A DNA stretch of 64,000 bases from Mycobacterium dioxanotrophicus (GCF_002157835.1 NZ_CP020809.1:1550001-1614000), one strand, 5' to 3'; positions 1 through 8,495 are shown, counted from the first letter of the stretch. Notes: a model not told the origin generated them from the letters alone. Numbers and translations: made by a program.

Positions 1-413
1 GCCTGCTCGGCCAGCCGCTGGCCTTCGGCGGGCAACGCCCCGTCGCGGTCGAGGATCCACAGGTAGCCGAAGCGCTCGGTCGCCGTGCGGACAGGCACGC
101 AGTACCGGGGCACCAAACCGTGCTGCGGGAAAGCCGGGGTCCACATCGCAGAGTTCGCGGTGCCGATCCCCACGCCGAACAGGGCGGCCTTGACCTCGGC
201 GCGGGTCTCGCGCTGCAGCACGCTGTGCACGCGGACATCGTCGAGTTCACCGAGCTGGCGACTGTGGGTGATCGGGTGCAGCTCTTCGTCGTCGAGCAGC
301 ACGGCCCGGCCCAGGGACTGGGCGAGCACGTCGACGATCAGCTGCATGCGGGCGCTGAAGTCAGCGGTCACCGGCTCGGGCACCCGCTGATTGTCGTCCA
401 GCTCACGGCGCAA
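1..413 (-). CDS. PucR/CdaR-type transcriptional regulator, partial (N-terminal part)
   Basis: The protein runs off the left edge of the window, so only its N-terminal ~135 residues are visible. The visible part reads LIVDVLAQSLGRAVLLDD, then a CVPVRTATERFGYLWILD segment. This is the usual N-terminal sensor region of mycobacterial PucR-family regulators; the helix-turn-helix lies at the C-terminus and would be outside the window. The start is uncertain. A TTG at 413 overlaps the end of the folate ligase gene by 11 bp and has AGGGGG 11 nt upstream; GTG at 383 and ATG at 347 are alternatives. The tight junction suggests co-transcription with the folate gene. No DNA-binding part is visible, so the family call rests on the N-terminal pattern alone. 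Confidence 0.55.
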   Translation of the reverse strand, partial: MRRELDDNQRVPEPVTADFSARMQLIVDVLAQSLGRAVLLDDEELHPITHSRQLGELDDVRVHSVLQRETRAEVKAALFGVGIGTANSAMWTPAFPQHGLVPRYCVPVRTATERFGYLWILDRDGALPAEGQRLAEQ

Positions 414-1002
414 GGAGGGCGACACCCCCTGTCGGCGTCATCACGTGCGTCATCCGGATGTCGTGGGGTTCGGCGGGCAACGCGTCGAGCAGTTCGTCGT
501 CACGCACCACGGCGACCAGTTTGGTCCCCGCGCGCACCGCACTCAGGGTGCGGTCGTAGAAGCCGGCGCCGCGCCCCAGCCGCGCACCGGATCGGTCCAC
601 GGCCAGCGCGGGCACCAGGATCATGGCGGCTTGATTCACCGTCTCGGCGGGTAAATAGGGGGGTGCAGGTTCGCGCAGTCCGAAATCTGCCGGCTGCAGG
701 GTGCCCGGCCGATAGTCGGCCCACTGCAGCGGCAGCGGAACTCCGTCGGCGCCGTTGCGGGCCACGGGGAGCAGCACCCGGCTGCCGAGCTCGAGCAACC
801 GATCAAGGAGTGCGATGGAGCCCGGTTCGGAACCGACTGGCACGTACGCGCACACGGTCTGGCCGGCGCCGACAAGTCCGGGTAACCAGCCGCACAGCGC
901 CTCGGCCTCCGCGGCGTGTAGCTCCCGCGGTATCGCGCGTCGCGCCCGCAGGAGCGCGGCTCGTAGCTCGCTCTTCGTCGGTGGGGTCACAACCTCCACC
1001 AT
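403..1002 (-). CDS. 5-formyltetrahydrofolate cyclo-ligase family protein
   Basis: A 199-residue protein, normal length for the 5-FCL/MTHFS family, which uses ATP to convert 5-formyl-THF to 5,10-methenyl-THF in the cytosol. The N-terminal basic helix with the KSELRAALL segment and the C-terminal signature GRGAGFYDRTL (the family's nucleotide/phosphate-binding G-x-G-x-G-Y-Y-D-R motif, here with F for the first Y) support the call. It is divergent from galU, whose ATG is only 24 bp away, so the two must share a very compact promoter region. This matches the Rv0992c position next to Rv0993 (galU). The ATG at 1002 is the first good start. Confidence 0.85.
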   Translation of the reverse strand: MVEVVTPPTKSELRAALLRARRAIPRELHAAEAEALCGWLPGLVGAGQTVCAYVPVGSEPGSIALLDRLLELGSRVLLPVARNGADGVPLPLQWADYRPGTLQPADFGLREPAPPYLPAETVNQAAMILVPALAVDRSGARLGRGAGFYDRTLSAVRAGTKLVAVVRDDELLDALPAEPHDIRMTHVMTPTGGVALLAP

Positions 1003-1026
1003 TTCAGAACGCGCGTTAGGGTGTGA

Positions 1027-1953
1027 ATGATGACCACGTCTGCGAAGCCGCCTGCGCTGCCTATTCCGTACACGGCGGTTGTTCCGGCTGCGGGCCTGGG
1101 GACACGGTTTCTCCCCGCCACGAAGACAGTGCCCAAAGAACTGCTGCCGGTGGTCGACACACCGGGCATCGAACTCGTCGCCGCCGAGGCGGCGGAGGCC
1201 GGTGCCGAGCGGCTGATCATCGTCACCTCAGAAGGTAAGGACAGCGTCGTCGCGCACTTCGTCGAGGACCTGGTCCTGGAGGGCACGCTCGCGGCCCGCG
1301 GCAAGGTGAAGATGCTCGAGAAGGTGCGGCGGGCCCCTGCTCTGATCAAGGTGGAATCGGTCGTGCAGGCCGAGCCGCTCGGGTTGGGCCACGCCGTGAG
1401 CTGTGTCGAGGCGAGCCTGCATCCCGACGAAGACGCGATCTCCGTGCTGCTGCCCGACGACCTGGTGTTGCCGACCGGCGTGCTGGAGACGATGTCGCGG
1501 GCCCGGTCCAAGCGCGGCGGCTCGGTGCTGTGCGCCATCGAGGTGCCCGGCGACGACATCAGCGCCTACGGCGTGTTCGACGTGGAACCTGTTGCCGACT
1601 CCAACAATCCGAACGTGCTGCGGGTCAAGGGCATGGTCGAGAAGCCGAAGCCCGAGGACGCTCCGTCGCACTACGCCGCGGCCGGCCGCTACGTGCTGGA
1701 CCGGGCGATTTTCGATGCACTGCGCCGGGTTCCGCGGGGGGTGGGCGGCGAGATCCAGCTCACCGACGCCATCGCGCTGTTGATCGAAGAAGGCCATCCC
1801 GTGCACGTGGTGGTGCACCGCGGCGCTCGACACGACCTGGGAAATCCCGGCGGCTACCTGATGGCTGCGGTTGACTTTGCGTTGGAACGCGACGACTACG
1901 GCCCCGAGTTGCGGCGGTGGTTGGTCGAACGGTTGGGCCTGGCCGAGCACTGA
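1027..1953 (+). CDS. galU: UTP-glucose-1-phosphate uridylyltransferase
   Basis: A 308-residue enzyme making UDP-glucose from UTP and glucose-1-phosphate, a precursor for trehalose, glucans and cell-envelope sugars. The N-terminal nucleotide-binding motif VPAAGLGTRFLPATKTVPKE is intact, and the EKPKPEDAPS and GGEIQLTDA segments of bacterial GalU follow in order. Two ATG codons are adjacent (1027 and 1030). There is no convincing Shine-Dalgarno sequence (upstream is TTAGGGTGTGA), so a leaderless or near-leaderless mRNA is possible. It is followed after 45 bp by the moeA-like gene on the same strand, the same order as Rv0993-Rv0994. Confidence 0.93.
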   Translation: MMTTSAKPPALPIPYTAVVPAAGLGTRFLPATKTVPKELLPVVDTPGIELVAAEAAEAGAERLIIVTSEGKDSVVAHFVEDLVLEGTLAARGKVKMLEKVRRAPALIKVESVVQAEPLGLGHAVSCVEASLHPDEDAISVLLPDDLVLPTGVLETMSRARSKRGGSVLCAIEVPGDDISAYGVFDVEPVADSNNPNVLRVKGMVEKPKPEDAPSHYAAAGRYVLDRAIFDALRRVPRGVGGEIQLTDAIALLIEEGHPVHVVVHRGARHDLGNPGGYLMAAVDFALERDDYGPELRRWLVERLGLAEH

Positions 1954-1998
1954 GAGCAGCGCGTCGGGCCCGGTAGAGACGGGATAGGAAGGTGTGTT

Positions 1999-3258
1999 GT
2001 GCGTTCGGTGGAGGAGCAGCAGGCCAGGGTGGCCGCCGCCGCGGTGGCGCCTCGGCCGGTGCGGGTGGCCATAGCCGAAGCGCAGGGGCTGATGTGCGCG
2101 GAAGAGGTCGTGACCGAGCGGCCGATGCCGGGATTCGACCAGGCTGCCATCGACGGGTACGCGGTGCGCAGCGTCGACGTGCTCGGTGTGAGCGACGACG
2201 GCGACGCGGACGAGGGCAGCAACGGTGAGATCAGCCTGCCGGTGATGGGTTCGATCGAGGCGGGGGCGCGGACTCCCAGCCGGCTGCAGCCGCGGCAGGC
2301 GGCCCGGGTGCAGACCGGTGCGCCGATGCCGACGCTCGCCGACGCCGTGTTGCCGCTGCGGTGGACCGATGGCGGGCAGAACCGCGTGCGGGTGCTGCGC
2401 GGTGTGCGATCCGGTGCCTACGTGCGGCGTACCGGAGACGATGTGCAGCCCGGTGACGTCGCGGTGCGGGCGGGCACCATCATCGGACCCGCGCAGGTCG
2501 GCCTGCTTGCCGCGGTCGGCCGGGACCGGGTGCTGGTACACCCGCGCCCGCGGCTGTCGGTGATGTGCGTCGGCGGTGAGCTCGTCGACGTCTCCCGCAC
2601 CCCGGGCACCGGACAGGTCTATGACGTCAACTCCTATGCGCTGGCAGCGGCCGGGCGCGATGCCGGAGCCGAGGTCAACCGTGTCGGCATCATCAGCACC
2701 GATCCCGGCGAACTACGGGAAACCGTTGAGGGCCAGGTGAATCGGAACGAGATCGTGGTGATCGCCGGTGCGGTCGGCGGGGCCGCGGCGGAGAGTGTGC
2801 GGACCGTCCTCGCCGAGTTGGGTGAGATGGAGGTGGCCCGCATCGCCATGCATCCGGGCTCGGTGCAGGGCTTCGGGCAGCTGGGCCGCGATCGGGTGCC
2901 CGTGTTCTTGTTGCCCGCCAATCCGGTCAGCGCGTTGGTGGTGTTCGAGGTGATGGTGCGTCCGCTGATCCGGCTGTCGCTGGGTAAACGCCAGCCGATG
3001 CGGCGTGTGGTGCAGGCCCGCACGCTGTCGCCGATCAGTTCGGTGGCCGGGCGCACCGGATATCTGCGCGGCCAGTTGATGCGCGATCAGGACAGCGGCG
3101 AATACCTCGTGCAGGCCCTCGGGGGTACGCCGGGCGCGTCCACCCACCTGCTGGCCACGCTGGCCGAGGCCAATTGTCTGGTCGTCGTCCCGAGCGAGGC
3201 CGAGCAGATCCGCACCGGCGAGACCGTCGATGTGGCTTTCCTGGCTCAGCGCGGCTAG
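1999..3258 (+). CDS. glp: Gephyrin-like/MoeA-type protein (Glp; MoeA1 family)
   Basis: A 419-residue protein with the MoeA/gephyrin-E layout: an N-terminal linker and domain (about 1-165), a molybdopterin-binding-like domain (about 170-320) containing TGQVYDVNSYAL, and a C-terminal beta domain. In canonical MoeA the domain carries GG[VA]SxGxxD; here the equivalent stretch is IAGAVGGAAAESV, lacking the Ser-x-Gly-x-x-Asp part. That argues for a role other than Moco assembly. In corynebacteria such a protein (Glp) binds FtsZ and the membrane receptor GlpR during division; the glpR-like gene lies two genes downstream here. The GTG at 1999 is preceded by AGGAAGG at good spacing. It is followed after 3 bp by the GNAT gene, so an operon is likely. 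Confidence 0.82.
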   Translation: MRSVEEQQARVAAAAVAPRPVRVAIAEAQGLMCAEEVVTERPMPGFDQAAIDGYAVRSVDVLGVSDDGDADEGSNGEISLPVMGSIEAGARTPSRLQPRQAARVQTGAPMPTLADAVLPLRWTDGGQNRVRVLRGVRSGAYVRRTGDDVQPGDVAVRAGTIIGPAQVGLLAAVGRDRVLVHPRPRLSVMCVGGELVDVSRTPGTGQVYDVNSYALAAAGRDAGAEVNRVGIISTDPGELRETVEGQVNRNEIVVIAGAVGGAAAESVRTVLAELGEMEVARIAMHPGSVQGFGQLGRDRVPVFLLPANPVSALVVFEVMVRPLIRLSLGKRQPMRRVVQARTLSPISSVAGRTGYLRGQLMRDQDSGEYLVQALGGTPGASTHLLATLAEANCLVVVPSEAEQIRTGETVDVAFLAQRG

Positions 3259-3261
3259 CCG

Positions 3262-3915
3262 ATGACCATCTTTCGTTCGGGTGGGATCCACCCAGGTTGG
3301 CCCGACCCACTCGGCCCGCTGCGGGTGCCCGCGGGCGTGGTGAGGCTGCGTCCCGTGCGGTTGCGCGACGCTGCGGTGTGGAGCCGGATCAGGCTCGCCG
3401 ACCGCTACCACCTGGAACCGTGGGAGCCCGTATCGGGATCGGATTGGACTGTGCGCCACGCGGTTTCGTCGTGGCCGGCGGTGTGCTCGGGGCTGCGCGC
3501 AGAGGCCAGGAAGGGCCGTATGCTGCCGTACGTGATCGAGCTGGACGGGCAGTTCGCCGGTCAGCTCACCATCGGCAACGTCACGCACGGGGCGCTGCGC
3601 TCGGCGTGGATCGGCTACTGGGTGGCCAGTGAGAAGACCGGCGGCGGCATCGCGACCGCGGCGTTGGCGCTGGGCCTGGACCATTGTTTCGCGGGGGTGC
3701 GGTTACACCGCGTCGAGGCGACCGTGCGGCCGGAGAACGCGATCAGCCGAGCCGTGCTGGCGCGGGTCGGTTTCCGGGAAGAGGGCCTGCTGCGGCGCTA
3801 CCTGGAGGTCGACGGCGCCTGGCGCGACCATCTGCTCGTCGCGATCACCGTCGACGAGATGAAGGAATCGGCCGCGCAGGCGTTGGTGCGAGCCGGTCGG
3901 GCAAGCTGGGCCTGA
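3262..3915 (+). CDS. RimJ/RimL-like GNAT acetyltransferase
   Basis: A 217-residue GNAT-fold protein resembling ribosomal-protein N-acetyltransferases. The beta-strand region LRPVRLRDA, the acetyl-CoA region GYWVASEKTGGGIATAAL (a variant of the usual Q/RxxGxG/A loop) and the C-terminal RVEATVRPENAISRAVLARVGF/EG segment are typical of the RimJ branch. It begins 3 bp after the glp stop and occupies the Rv0995 position. The substrate cannot be read from sequence. Its conserved place between glp and glpR is notable, but a direct link to division is inference. Confidence 0.85.
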   Translation: MTIFRSGGIHPGWPDPLGPLRVPAGVVRLRPVRLRDAAVWSRIRLADRYHLEPWEPVSGSDWTVRHAVSSWPAVCSGLRAEARKGRMLPYVIELDGQFAGQLTIGNVTHGALRSAWIGYWVASEKTGGGIATAALALGLDHCFAGVRLHRVEATVRPENAISRAVLARVGFREEGLLRRYLEVDGAWRDHLLVAITVDEMKESAAQALVRAGRASWA

Positions 3916-3944
3916 TTTGCCGTCGGACGCTGCGGTTTCCTTCA

Positions 3945-3995
3945 TATTGCGCTCAGGGTCGTGGCCTGCCCGGATCCACGGCCCTGGACGCAATC
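3945..3995. repeat. Palindromic repeat, family 1 copy A
   Basis: An imperfect inverted repeat. The left arm ATTGCGCTCAGGG (3946-3958) faces CCCTGGACGCAAT (3982-3994), matching at 11 of 13 positions, with an inner GTGG/CCAC pair. The same architecture and outer arms occur at 16822-16888 and 17744-17807. It lies in the gap between the GNAT gene and glpR and could fold as an RNA hairpin, but the sequence similarity to the other copies marks it as a dispersed element rather than a plain terminator. Confidence 0.7.
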
Positions 3996-4122
3996 TCGCG
4001 GTGTCTTTGCCGAGCAACCTGTTACTAATGTGACACTTGGGGCTGTTGGTGCTTGTCTCAGGTGAATTACAGGTGTGTAATTGACCTCGGCGCGCCGCCC
4101 ACGGATGCGCTGGTCACAGACC

Positions 4123-4128
4123 TAGCCT
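4123..4128 (+). promoter_or_regulatory. Candidate -10 element upstream of glpR
   Basis: The sequence TAGCCT lies 23 bp upstream of the ATG at 4151 and resembles mycobacterial SigA -10 boxes. No clear -35 is visible, as is common in mycobacteria. It would give a short leader that still contains the GGAAAGGAG ribosome-binding site (4134-4142), which fixes the start at 4151 rather than at the upstream in-frame ATG at 4130. Confidence 0.4.
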
Positions 4129-4150
4129 GATGGGGAAAGGAGCAGGCTTC

Positions 4151-5239
4151 ATGCCAAGCATCCCCCAGTCTCTGCTTTGGATTTCTCTCGTCGTCCTCTG
4201 GCTCTTCGTGTTGGTTCCGATGTTGATCAGCAAGCGTGACGCGGTCCGTCGCACCAGTGACGTCGCGCTCGCCACGCGGGTTCTCAACGGCGGTCGCAAT
4301 GCGCAGCGGCTGCGGCGGGGTCCGGCCGCAGGCCACCACAGCGACCCGCACTGGCAACGGTCCGGTGACCACCTCGACGAAGAACCCGACGACGAGTTCG
4401 AGGAGACGACGCCGGAGCGGTCGGTGGTGGTCGTTGCCGCGGCGGCCGAGCCCGCCGAGCCCGATTACCTCGACGTCGACATCGTCGAAGAGGATTCCGG
4501 CGCGCTGCCCGTCAGCACCCTGCAGGCCGAGGAACCCGCGACCGACCAGTTCGAGCACATCGAGCTCGAACCCGAGGCCAGTGCGACCGCCGAGGCTGAA
4601 ACCGAACAGCTGCCAACGGATCTCGACGAGCCGGCAGCTCAGCCCGACGAGGCCGCCGAGACCGACGATGTCCGGGTCGACGACGCGCAGGCCGACGGCA
4701 CCGCCGACGAGTACGAGTACGTAGCCGATTCGTCGGGGCTGGAATCCGAGCCCGACGAGGACGGCGAGGACGAGGCCGAAGAGGCGCCCGCCGCGGCATC
4801 GGTGAAAGAGTCGCGCAGCCGCCGGTTCGAATCCAAGACCGCCGCCGCGGTGAGCGCTCGCAAATACAAGTTCCGCAAGCGGGTGCTCGCGGTGTTCGCG
4901 GCGCTGATGGTGTTCACGGCAGCCGCGGCATTCCTGCTGACCCCGTCGGCATGGTGGGTCTTTGGCGCCGTCGCCACCGTGACCGTGCTGTACCTGGGCT
5001 ACCTGCGCCGCCAGACCCGCATCGAGGAACAGCTGCGCCGACGGCGCGCCCAGCGCATGATGCGGTCTCGGCTGGGCGTAGAGAATACCGACGACCACAA
5101 GCTCGACGTCGTGCCGTCCCGGTTACGCCGGCCCGGTTCGGTCGTTCTCGACATCGACGACGAAGACCCCATTTTCGAGCATCTGGACTACGTACCGTTC
5201 ACCCGCGAATACGATCTGCCGCGCGCGGCCGGGCAGTAA
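4151..5239 (+). CDS. glpR: Membrane protein with acidic cytoplasmic domain, GlpR-like (Rv0996 family)
   Basis: A 362-residue protein. Residues ~7-26 form one hydrophobic helix, followed by a long, very acidic, low-complexity region (Asp/Glu/Ala rich, ~45-215), a basic stretch, and two closely spaced transmembrane helices at about 244-262 and 266-286, then a basic tail. The start at 4151 is chosen because GGAAAGGAG lies 8 nt upstream; the ATG at 4130 would place this site inside the gene. The topology and the linkage to the MoeA-like gene match GlpR, the membrane receptor for Glp in corynebacterial division and polar growth. Function in this organism is inferred from that family; nothing enzymatic is visible. 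Confidence 0.75.
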   Translation: MPSIPQSLLWISLVVLWLFVLVPMLISKRDAVRRTSDVALATRVLNGGRNAQRLRRGPAAGHHSDPHWQRSGDHLDEEPDDEFEETTPERSVVVVAAAAEPAEPDYLDVDIVEEDSGALPVSTLQAEEPATDQFEHIELEPEASATAEAETEQLPTDLDEPAAQPDEAAETDDVRVDDAQADGTADEYEYVADSSGLESEPDEDGEDEAEEAPAAASVKESRSRRFESKTAAAVSARKYKFRKRVLAVFAALMVFTAAAAFLLTPSAWWVFGAVATVTVLYLGYLRRQTRIEEQLRRRRAQRMMRSRLGVENTDDHKLDVVPSRLRRPGSVVLDIDDEDPIFEHLDYVPFTREYDLPRAAGQ

Positions 5240-5293
5240 CCAGCCGGTTTCGGTTCCCGGCCCACGGGCTGGTAGCCTTTCCTCTCGGTATCA

Positions 5294-5366
5294 GGGGCTA
5301 TGGCGCAGTTGGTAGCGCGACTCGTTCGCATCGAGTAGGTCAGGGGTTCGATTCCCCTTAGCTCCA
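5294..5366 (+). tRNA. tRNA-Ala (anticodon CGC)
   Basis: The sequence folds as a full cloverleaf of 73 nt. The acceptor arms GGGGCTA/TAGCTCC include the G3-U70 wobble pair that identifies alanine tRNAs. The anticodon loop is TTCGCAT (anticodon CGC, reading GCG codons), the T-arm contains GGTTCGATTCC, and the discriminator base is A. The 3' CCA is not encoded. The gene is followed within 5 bp by a strong terminator. Confidence 0.95.
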
Positions 5367-5370
5367 CAGA

Positions 5371-5398
5371 AAAACCCCAGCTGGTCTGGGGTTTTCTT
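5371..5398 (+). terminator. Rho-independent terminator after tRNA-Ala
   Basis: A perfect 9-bp stem AAACCCCAG/CTGGGGTTT with a 5-nt loop (CTGGT) is followed by a T-rich run (TTCTTGTTTTC). It sits immediately 3' of tRNA-Ala and so ends the tRNA transcript. Confidence 0.9.
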
Positions 5399-5441
5399 GT
5401 TTTCTGGCACGGGAGCCGGCTGATGTCGGACAATCCAACCC

Positions 5442-5888
5442 GTGAGTACGCCGGTGTTCGTCGTCGTGCTGGTCCTGGGCATCCTCGGTGTCCAGGTACT
5501 GATCTGGATACCGATCATCTTCTGGTTCCGGCGGCGTAGCCGGGCTGCCGCCGCGCAGTTGACGACCGACCTGGAATCCGAAGGCGTGGTGCGTGGTCCG
5601 GAGAAGGGGGTCTACCGCGGAGCGACGGCGCCCGGGTACCCGATGGTGTCCAACAACGGCCTGATCGCGCTGAGCGGTCGACGGCTGCTGTTCCGGACGC
5701 TGACCGGCAAGGCCTTCGAGATTCCGGTCGCCTCGATCAGGGGGGTGCGGCTGGCCAAGGCCTTCAAGGGCGCGGTGGTCGGCGGCCGCGAGCACTTGGT
5801 GGTCCAGACCGCCGACGGTGAGGTCGGCTTCTTTGTTACCGACAACCCGGCGTGGGTCGCTGCGCTGACTCCGGCTGCGCGCCGCTGA
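5442..5888 (+). CDS. Conserved single-pass membrane protein
   Basis: A 148-residue protein with one strongly hydrophobic N-terminal helix (about residues 4-30, VVVLVLGILGVQVLIWIPIIF) followed by RRR and a soluble ~115-residue domain. The domain has an alternating beta-strand pattern (LIALSGRRLLFRTLTG, FEIPVASIRGVRL, EVGFFVTDNP) reminiscent of PH-like/bacterial-PH folds; this similarity is my impression, not established. The GTG at 5442 is the only sensible start. It stands alone between the tRNA terminator and the convergent marR gene. No specific function is recognisable. Confidence 0.7.
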   Translation: MSTPVFVVVLVLGILGVQVLIWIPIIFWFRRRSRAAAAQLTTDLESEGVVRGPEKGVYRGATAPGYPMVSNNGLIALSGRRLLFRTLTGKAFEIPVASIRGVRLAKAFKGAVVGGREHLVVQTADGEVGFFVTDNPAWVAALTPAARR

Positions 5889-5906
5889 TGTAGCTAAACC
5901 GTTGGG

Positions 5907-6392
5907 CTACAGCGGCATCGGGTTGTACAGGTCACCCGCGTAGTCGTCGCCGAAGTGATCATGCAGCGTGCGCAGTACCGCCGCGCATGCCGCCCGCTCG
6001 TCGGCGTTGATGGTGTCGAGCACCCGACTCAACTCACGGCGGCGCCGGGTGCTGACCTGCTTGACCAGTTTGCGGCCCTGGGCGGTGAGCTCCAACGTGA
6101 CGATGCTGCGGTTGGTCGGATCCGTGCCGCGGACCAGATGGCCGGAATTGTGCAGCCGGTCGGCCAGACGGGTGACGGACGAGCCGACGACACCGAGCGC
6201 GCGGGCGCAGTCCGACGACGTGGACCGGCCGAGCTCGGACAGTGTCAGCAGCAGCCGGAACTGCGGGAGGGACACCTCGAGCTGCTCGACGCTGCGTAGT
6301 GCCACGCCCACCAGGTCGCGCGTCGCGACCTCGAATGCGACGAGTTCGTCGACCGGTGTCTTCGTTGTCGCAACCTGATTCGCCGTGGCCAT
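5907..6392 (-). CDS. MarR-family transcriptional regulator
   Basis: A 161-residue MarR protein: helical dimer region, winged helix (SDCARALGVVGSSVTRLADRL as recognition segment, then HLVRGTDPTNRSIVTLELTAQGR as the wing), and a C-terminal helix. The ATG at 6392 is chosen because the longer open frame would run into the divergent gene and has no RBS. It is divergent from a Fur-type gene and catalase, with palindromic sites in the 150-bp gap. Its single cysteine sits next to the HTH, so it lacks the N-terminal redox cysteine of OhrR. The ligand is unknown. Confidence 0.88.
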   Translation of the reverse strand: MATANQVATTKTPVDELVAFEVATRDLVGVALRSVEQLEVSLPQFRLLLTLSELGRSTSSDCARALGVVGSSVTRLADRLHNSGHLVRGTDPTNRSIVTLELTAQGRKLVKQVSTRRRRELSRVLDTINADERAACAAVLRTLHDHFGDDYAGDLYNPMPL

Positions 6393-6452
6393 GGCGAAAA
6401 GTATCCCACGTCGAGGGCCGTTTGAGTTGGCCTGATTTCTCACAATCACAGG

Positions 6453-6484
6453 TTTTGCATAGCGCAAGACTTGCATTATGCAAG
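6453..6484. promoter_or_regulatory. Operator pair in the marR / fur-katA divergent promoter
   Basis: There are two adjacent related dyads: TTGCATAGCGCAA (6455-6467, outer 4 bp paired) and a perfect 15-bp palindrome CTTGCATTATGCAAG (6470-6484) with 7-bp arms around a single T. They lie between the MarR start (6392) and the Fur-type start (6541). Either regulator could bind: MarR proteins favour such short palindromes next to their own gene, and actinobacterial Fur/CatR repressors autoregulate catalase operons. Confidence 0.7.
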
Positions 6485-6540
6485 AGAGTGGCGGAGGCTG
6501 GGACACAACAGATTCCACGGACCCTGAGGAGGCGAGCGGT

Positions 6541-6981
6541 GTGACGCTCTGGCGCGACGAGCTGCGGGCGGCAGGGTTGCGGGTGACCCAGGCCCGGCTC
6601 GCGGTGCTCACCGAGGTCGGTGAATCGCCGCATTCCGCCGTCGACGCCATCATCGCCGGGGCCCGCGCCCGCATCGGATCGTTGTCGGTGCAGGCGGTCT
6701 ATGACGTGGTGTACGCCCTCACCAAGGCGGGTCTGCTGCGCCGGATCGAACCAGCGGGATCACCGGCGCGCTACGAACTCGACACCGGCGACAACCACCA
6801 CCACGCGGTATGCCGTGAATGCGGTGCCATCGTCGACGTCGTCTGCGACGCCAGGAGCGCGCCGTGCCTGCGCGTCCACACCGAGACGGGCTTCGAGTTC
6901 GACGAAGCCGAAGTGACCTTTTGGGGCATCTGTCCCGAATGTCGAATCAGCAACAGCACCACCGATCGGAGATTCGCATGA
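6541..6981 (+). CDS. Fur-family repressor (FurA/CatR-like) of the catalase operon
   Basis: A 146-residue Fur protein. It has an N-terminal winged helix ([17 protein letters not shown], with [17 protein letters not shown] as recognition helix and wing), the metal motif [10 protein letters not shown] and a C-terminal CPEC pair that would form the structural Zn site. The GTG at 6541 has GAGGAGG 8 nt upstream; an in-frame ATG at 6478 lies inside the palindrome and has no RBS. Its stop overlaps the catalase ATG (ATGA, 6978-6981), so the two are translationally coupled. By analogy with actinobacterial FurA-KatG and CatR-CatA it should be a metal-dependent, peroxide-sensitive repressor of the catalase; the exact metal is not readable. 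Confidence 0.85.
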   Translation: MTLWRDELRAAGLRVTQARLAVLTEVGESPHSAVDAIIAGARARIGSLSVQAVYDVVYALTKAGLLRRIEPAGSPARYELDTGDNHHHAVCRECGAIVDVVCDARSAPCLRVHTETGFEFDEAEVTFWGICPECRISNSTTDRRFA

Positions 6982-8438
6982 CCGCAACAGAATCCGCCGG
7001 CTCCACCACCGGCACCGGCGCCCCGGCAGCCAGCGATCGCAATTCGCTCAGCGTCGGTTCCAACGGCCCGATCGTGCTGCACGACGTGCACTTCCTGGAG
7101 CAGATGGCTCACTTCAATCGGGAGCGGGTGCCTGAGCGCAGCCCGCACGCCAAAGGGTCCGGGGCCTTCGGTGTCCTCAAGGTGACCGAGGACGTCTCGC
7201 AGTACACGAAGGCCGCCGTGTTCCAGAAAGGCACCGACACCGATCTTCTCGTGCGGTTCTCCACGGTGGCCGGCGAACAGGGCAGCCCGGACACGTGGCG
7301 CGACGTCCGCGGCTACGCGATGAAGTTCTACACGTCCGAGGGCAACTACGACATCGTCGGCAACAACACCCCGGTCTTCTTCCTGCGCGACCCGATCAAG
7401 TTCCCGCACTTCATCCGCAGCCAGAAGCGGCTGCCCGATTCCGGGTTGCGCTCGGCCCAGATGCAATGGGACTTCTGGACGCTCAACCCCGAATCCGCCC
7501 ACCAGGTCACCTATTTGATGGGCCGCCGCGGACTGCCGCGGACCTGGCGGCACATGAACGGCTACGGTTCACACACCTACCTGTGGGTCAACGCCGGGGG
7601 CGAGAAGTTCTGGGTCAAGTACCACTTCCACACCCATCAGGGCGTGGAGTTCCTCACCAACGACGAGGCCGCGGCGCTGGCCGGCACCGATGCCGACTTC
7701 CACCGCCGGGACCTGTTCGACGCCATCGCCCGCGGCGACCACCCGAGCTGGCGGCTGTCGGTACAGGTGATGCCCTACGCCGAGGCTGCCGACTACCGGT
7801 TCAACCCGTTCGACCTGACGAAGGTGTGGCCACATGCCGACTATCCGCTGATCCCGGTGGGCATCTACACGCTCAATCGCAACCCCGAGAACTTCTTCGC
7901 CCAGATCGAGCAGGCCGCGTTCTCGCCCGGCAACACCGTGCCCGGTACGGGCCTGTCGCCGGACAAGATGCTGCTCGGCCGGGCGTTCGCCTATGCCGAC
8001 GCCCAGCGCAACCGGATCGGCACCAATTTCCACCAGCTGCCGGTGAATCAGCCGCGCGAAGGCGTGCCCGTCAACACCTATCTGTTCGACGGACAGATGA
8101 CCTATCACCACTCTGGCGCGGCAGCGGTGTATGCGCCGAACAGCATCGGGCGGCCGTGGGCGGACGCCACGGGCCCGGCCGAGGACGGCTGGGAAGCCGA
8201 CGGTGAGCTGTTGCGCGCGGCCTACGCGCTGCACACCGAGGACGACGATTTCGGCCAGGCCGGCACGTTGGTGCGCAACGTCTGGGACGACGCACAACGC
8301 GACGCGGCCGTGGCTCAGGTGACCGGCGCACTCGCCACAGTCACCGGCGAGGTGCTCGACCGGGCGCTGCAGTACTGGCGCAACATTGACGCCGAGCTGG
8401 GAGCACGCATCGAAAAGGCTGTGCGCCAAGGCCGCTGA
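6978..8438 (+). CDS. katA: Monofunctional haem catalase
   Basis: A 486-residue small-subunit (clade 3-type) catalase degrading hydrogen peroxide to water and oxygen. The catalytic histidine H57 lies in [13 protein letters not shown]. The distal Asn is in [18 protein letters not shown], and the proximal haem-ligand Tyr is in [17 protein letters not shown]. The start ATG overlaps the Fur-type stop by 4 bp, with GGAGA just upstream. This is not a KatG. The final [15 protein letters not shown] region is the normal C-terminus, so no flavodoxin-like domain is present. Confidence 0.95.
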   Translation: MTATESAGSTTGTGAPAASDRNSLSVGSNGPIVLHDVHFLEQMAHFNRERVPERSPHAKGSGAFGVLKVTEDVSQYTKAAVFQKGTDTDLLVRFSTVAGEQGSPDTWRDVRGYAMKFYTSEGNYDIVGNNTPVFFLRDPIKFPHFIRSQKRLPDSGLRSAQMQWDFWTLNPESAHQVTYLMGRRGLPRTWRHMNGYGSHTYLWVNAGGEKFWVKYHFHTHQGVEFLTNDEAAALAGTDADFHRRDLFDAIARGDHPSWRLSVQVMPYAEAADYRFNPFDLTKVWPHADYPLIPVGIYTLNRNPENFFAQIEQAAFSPGNTVPGTGLSPDKMLLGRAFAYADAQRNRIGTNFHQLPVNQPREGVPVNTYLFDGQMTYHHSGAAAVYAPNSIGRPWADATGPAEDGWEADGELLRAAYALHTEDDDFGQAGTLVRNVWDDAQRDAAVAQVTGALATVTGEVLDRALQYWRNIDAELGARIEKAVRQGR

Positions 8439-8495
8439 TCTCGCCACAGGGGCGTAAGGATTGCGTCAAAACGCTTGCCCTGTGCCCGGATGTGC

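Noticed and set aside
1228..2541. 437-codon minus-strand frame over galU and glp
   Set aside because: Shadow of two well-supported plus-strand genes.
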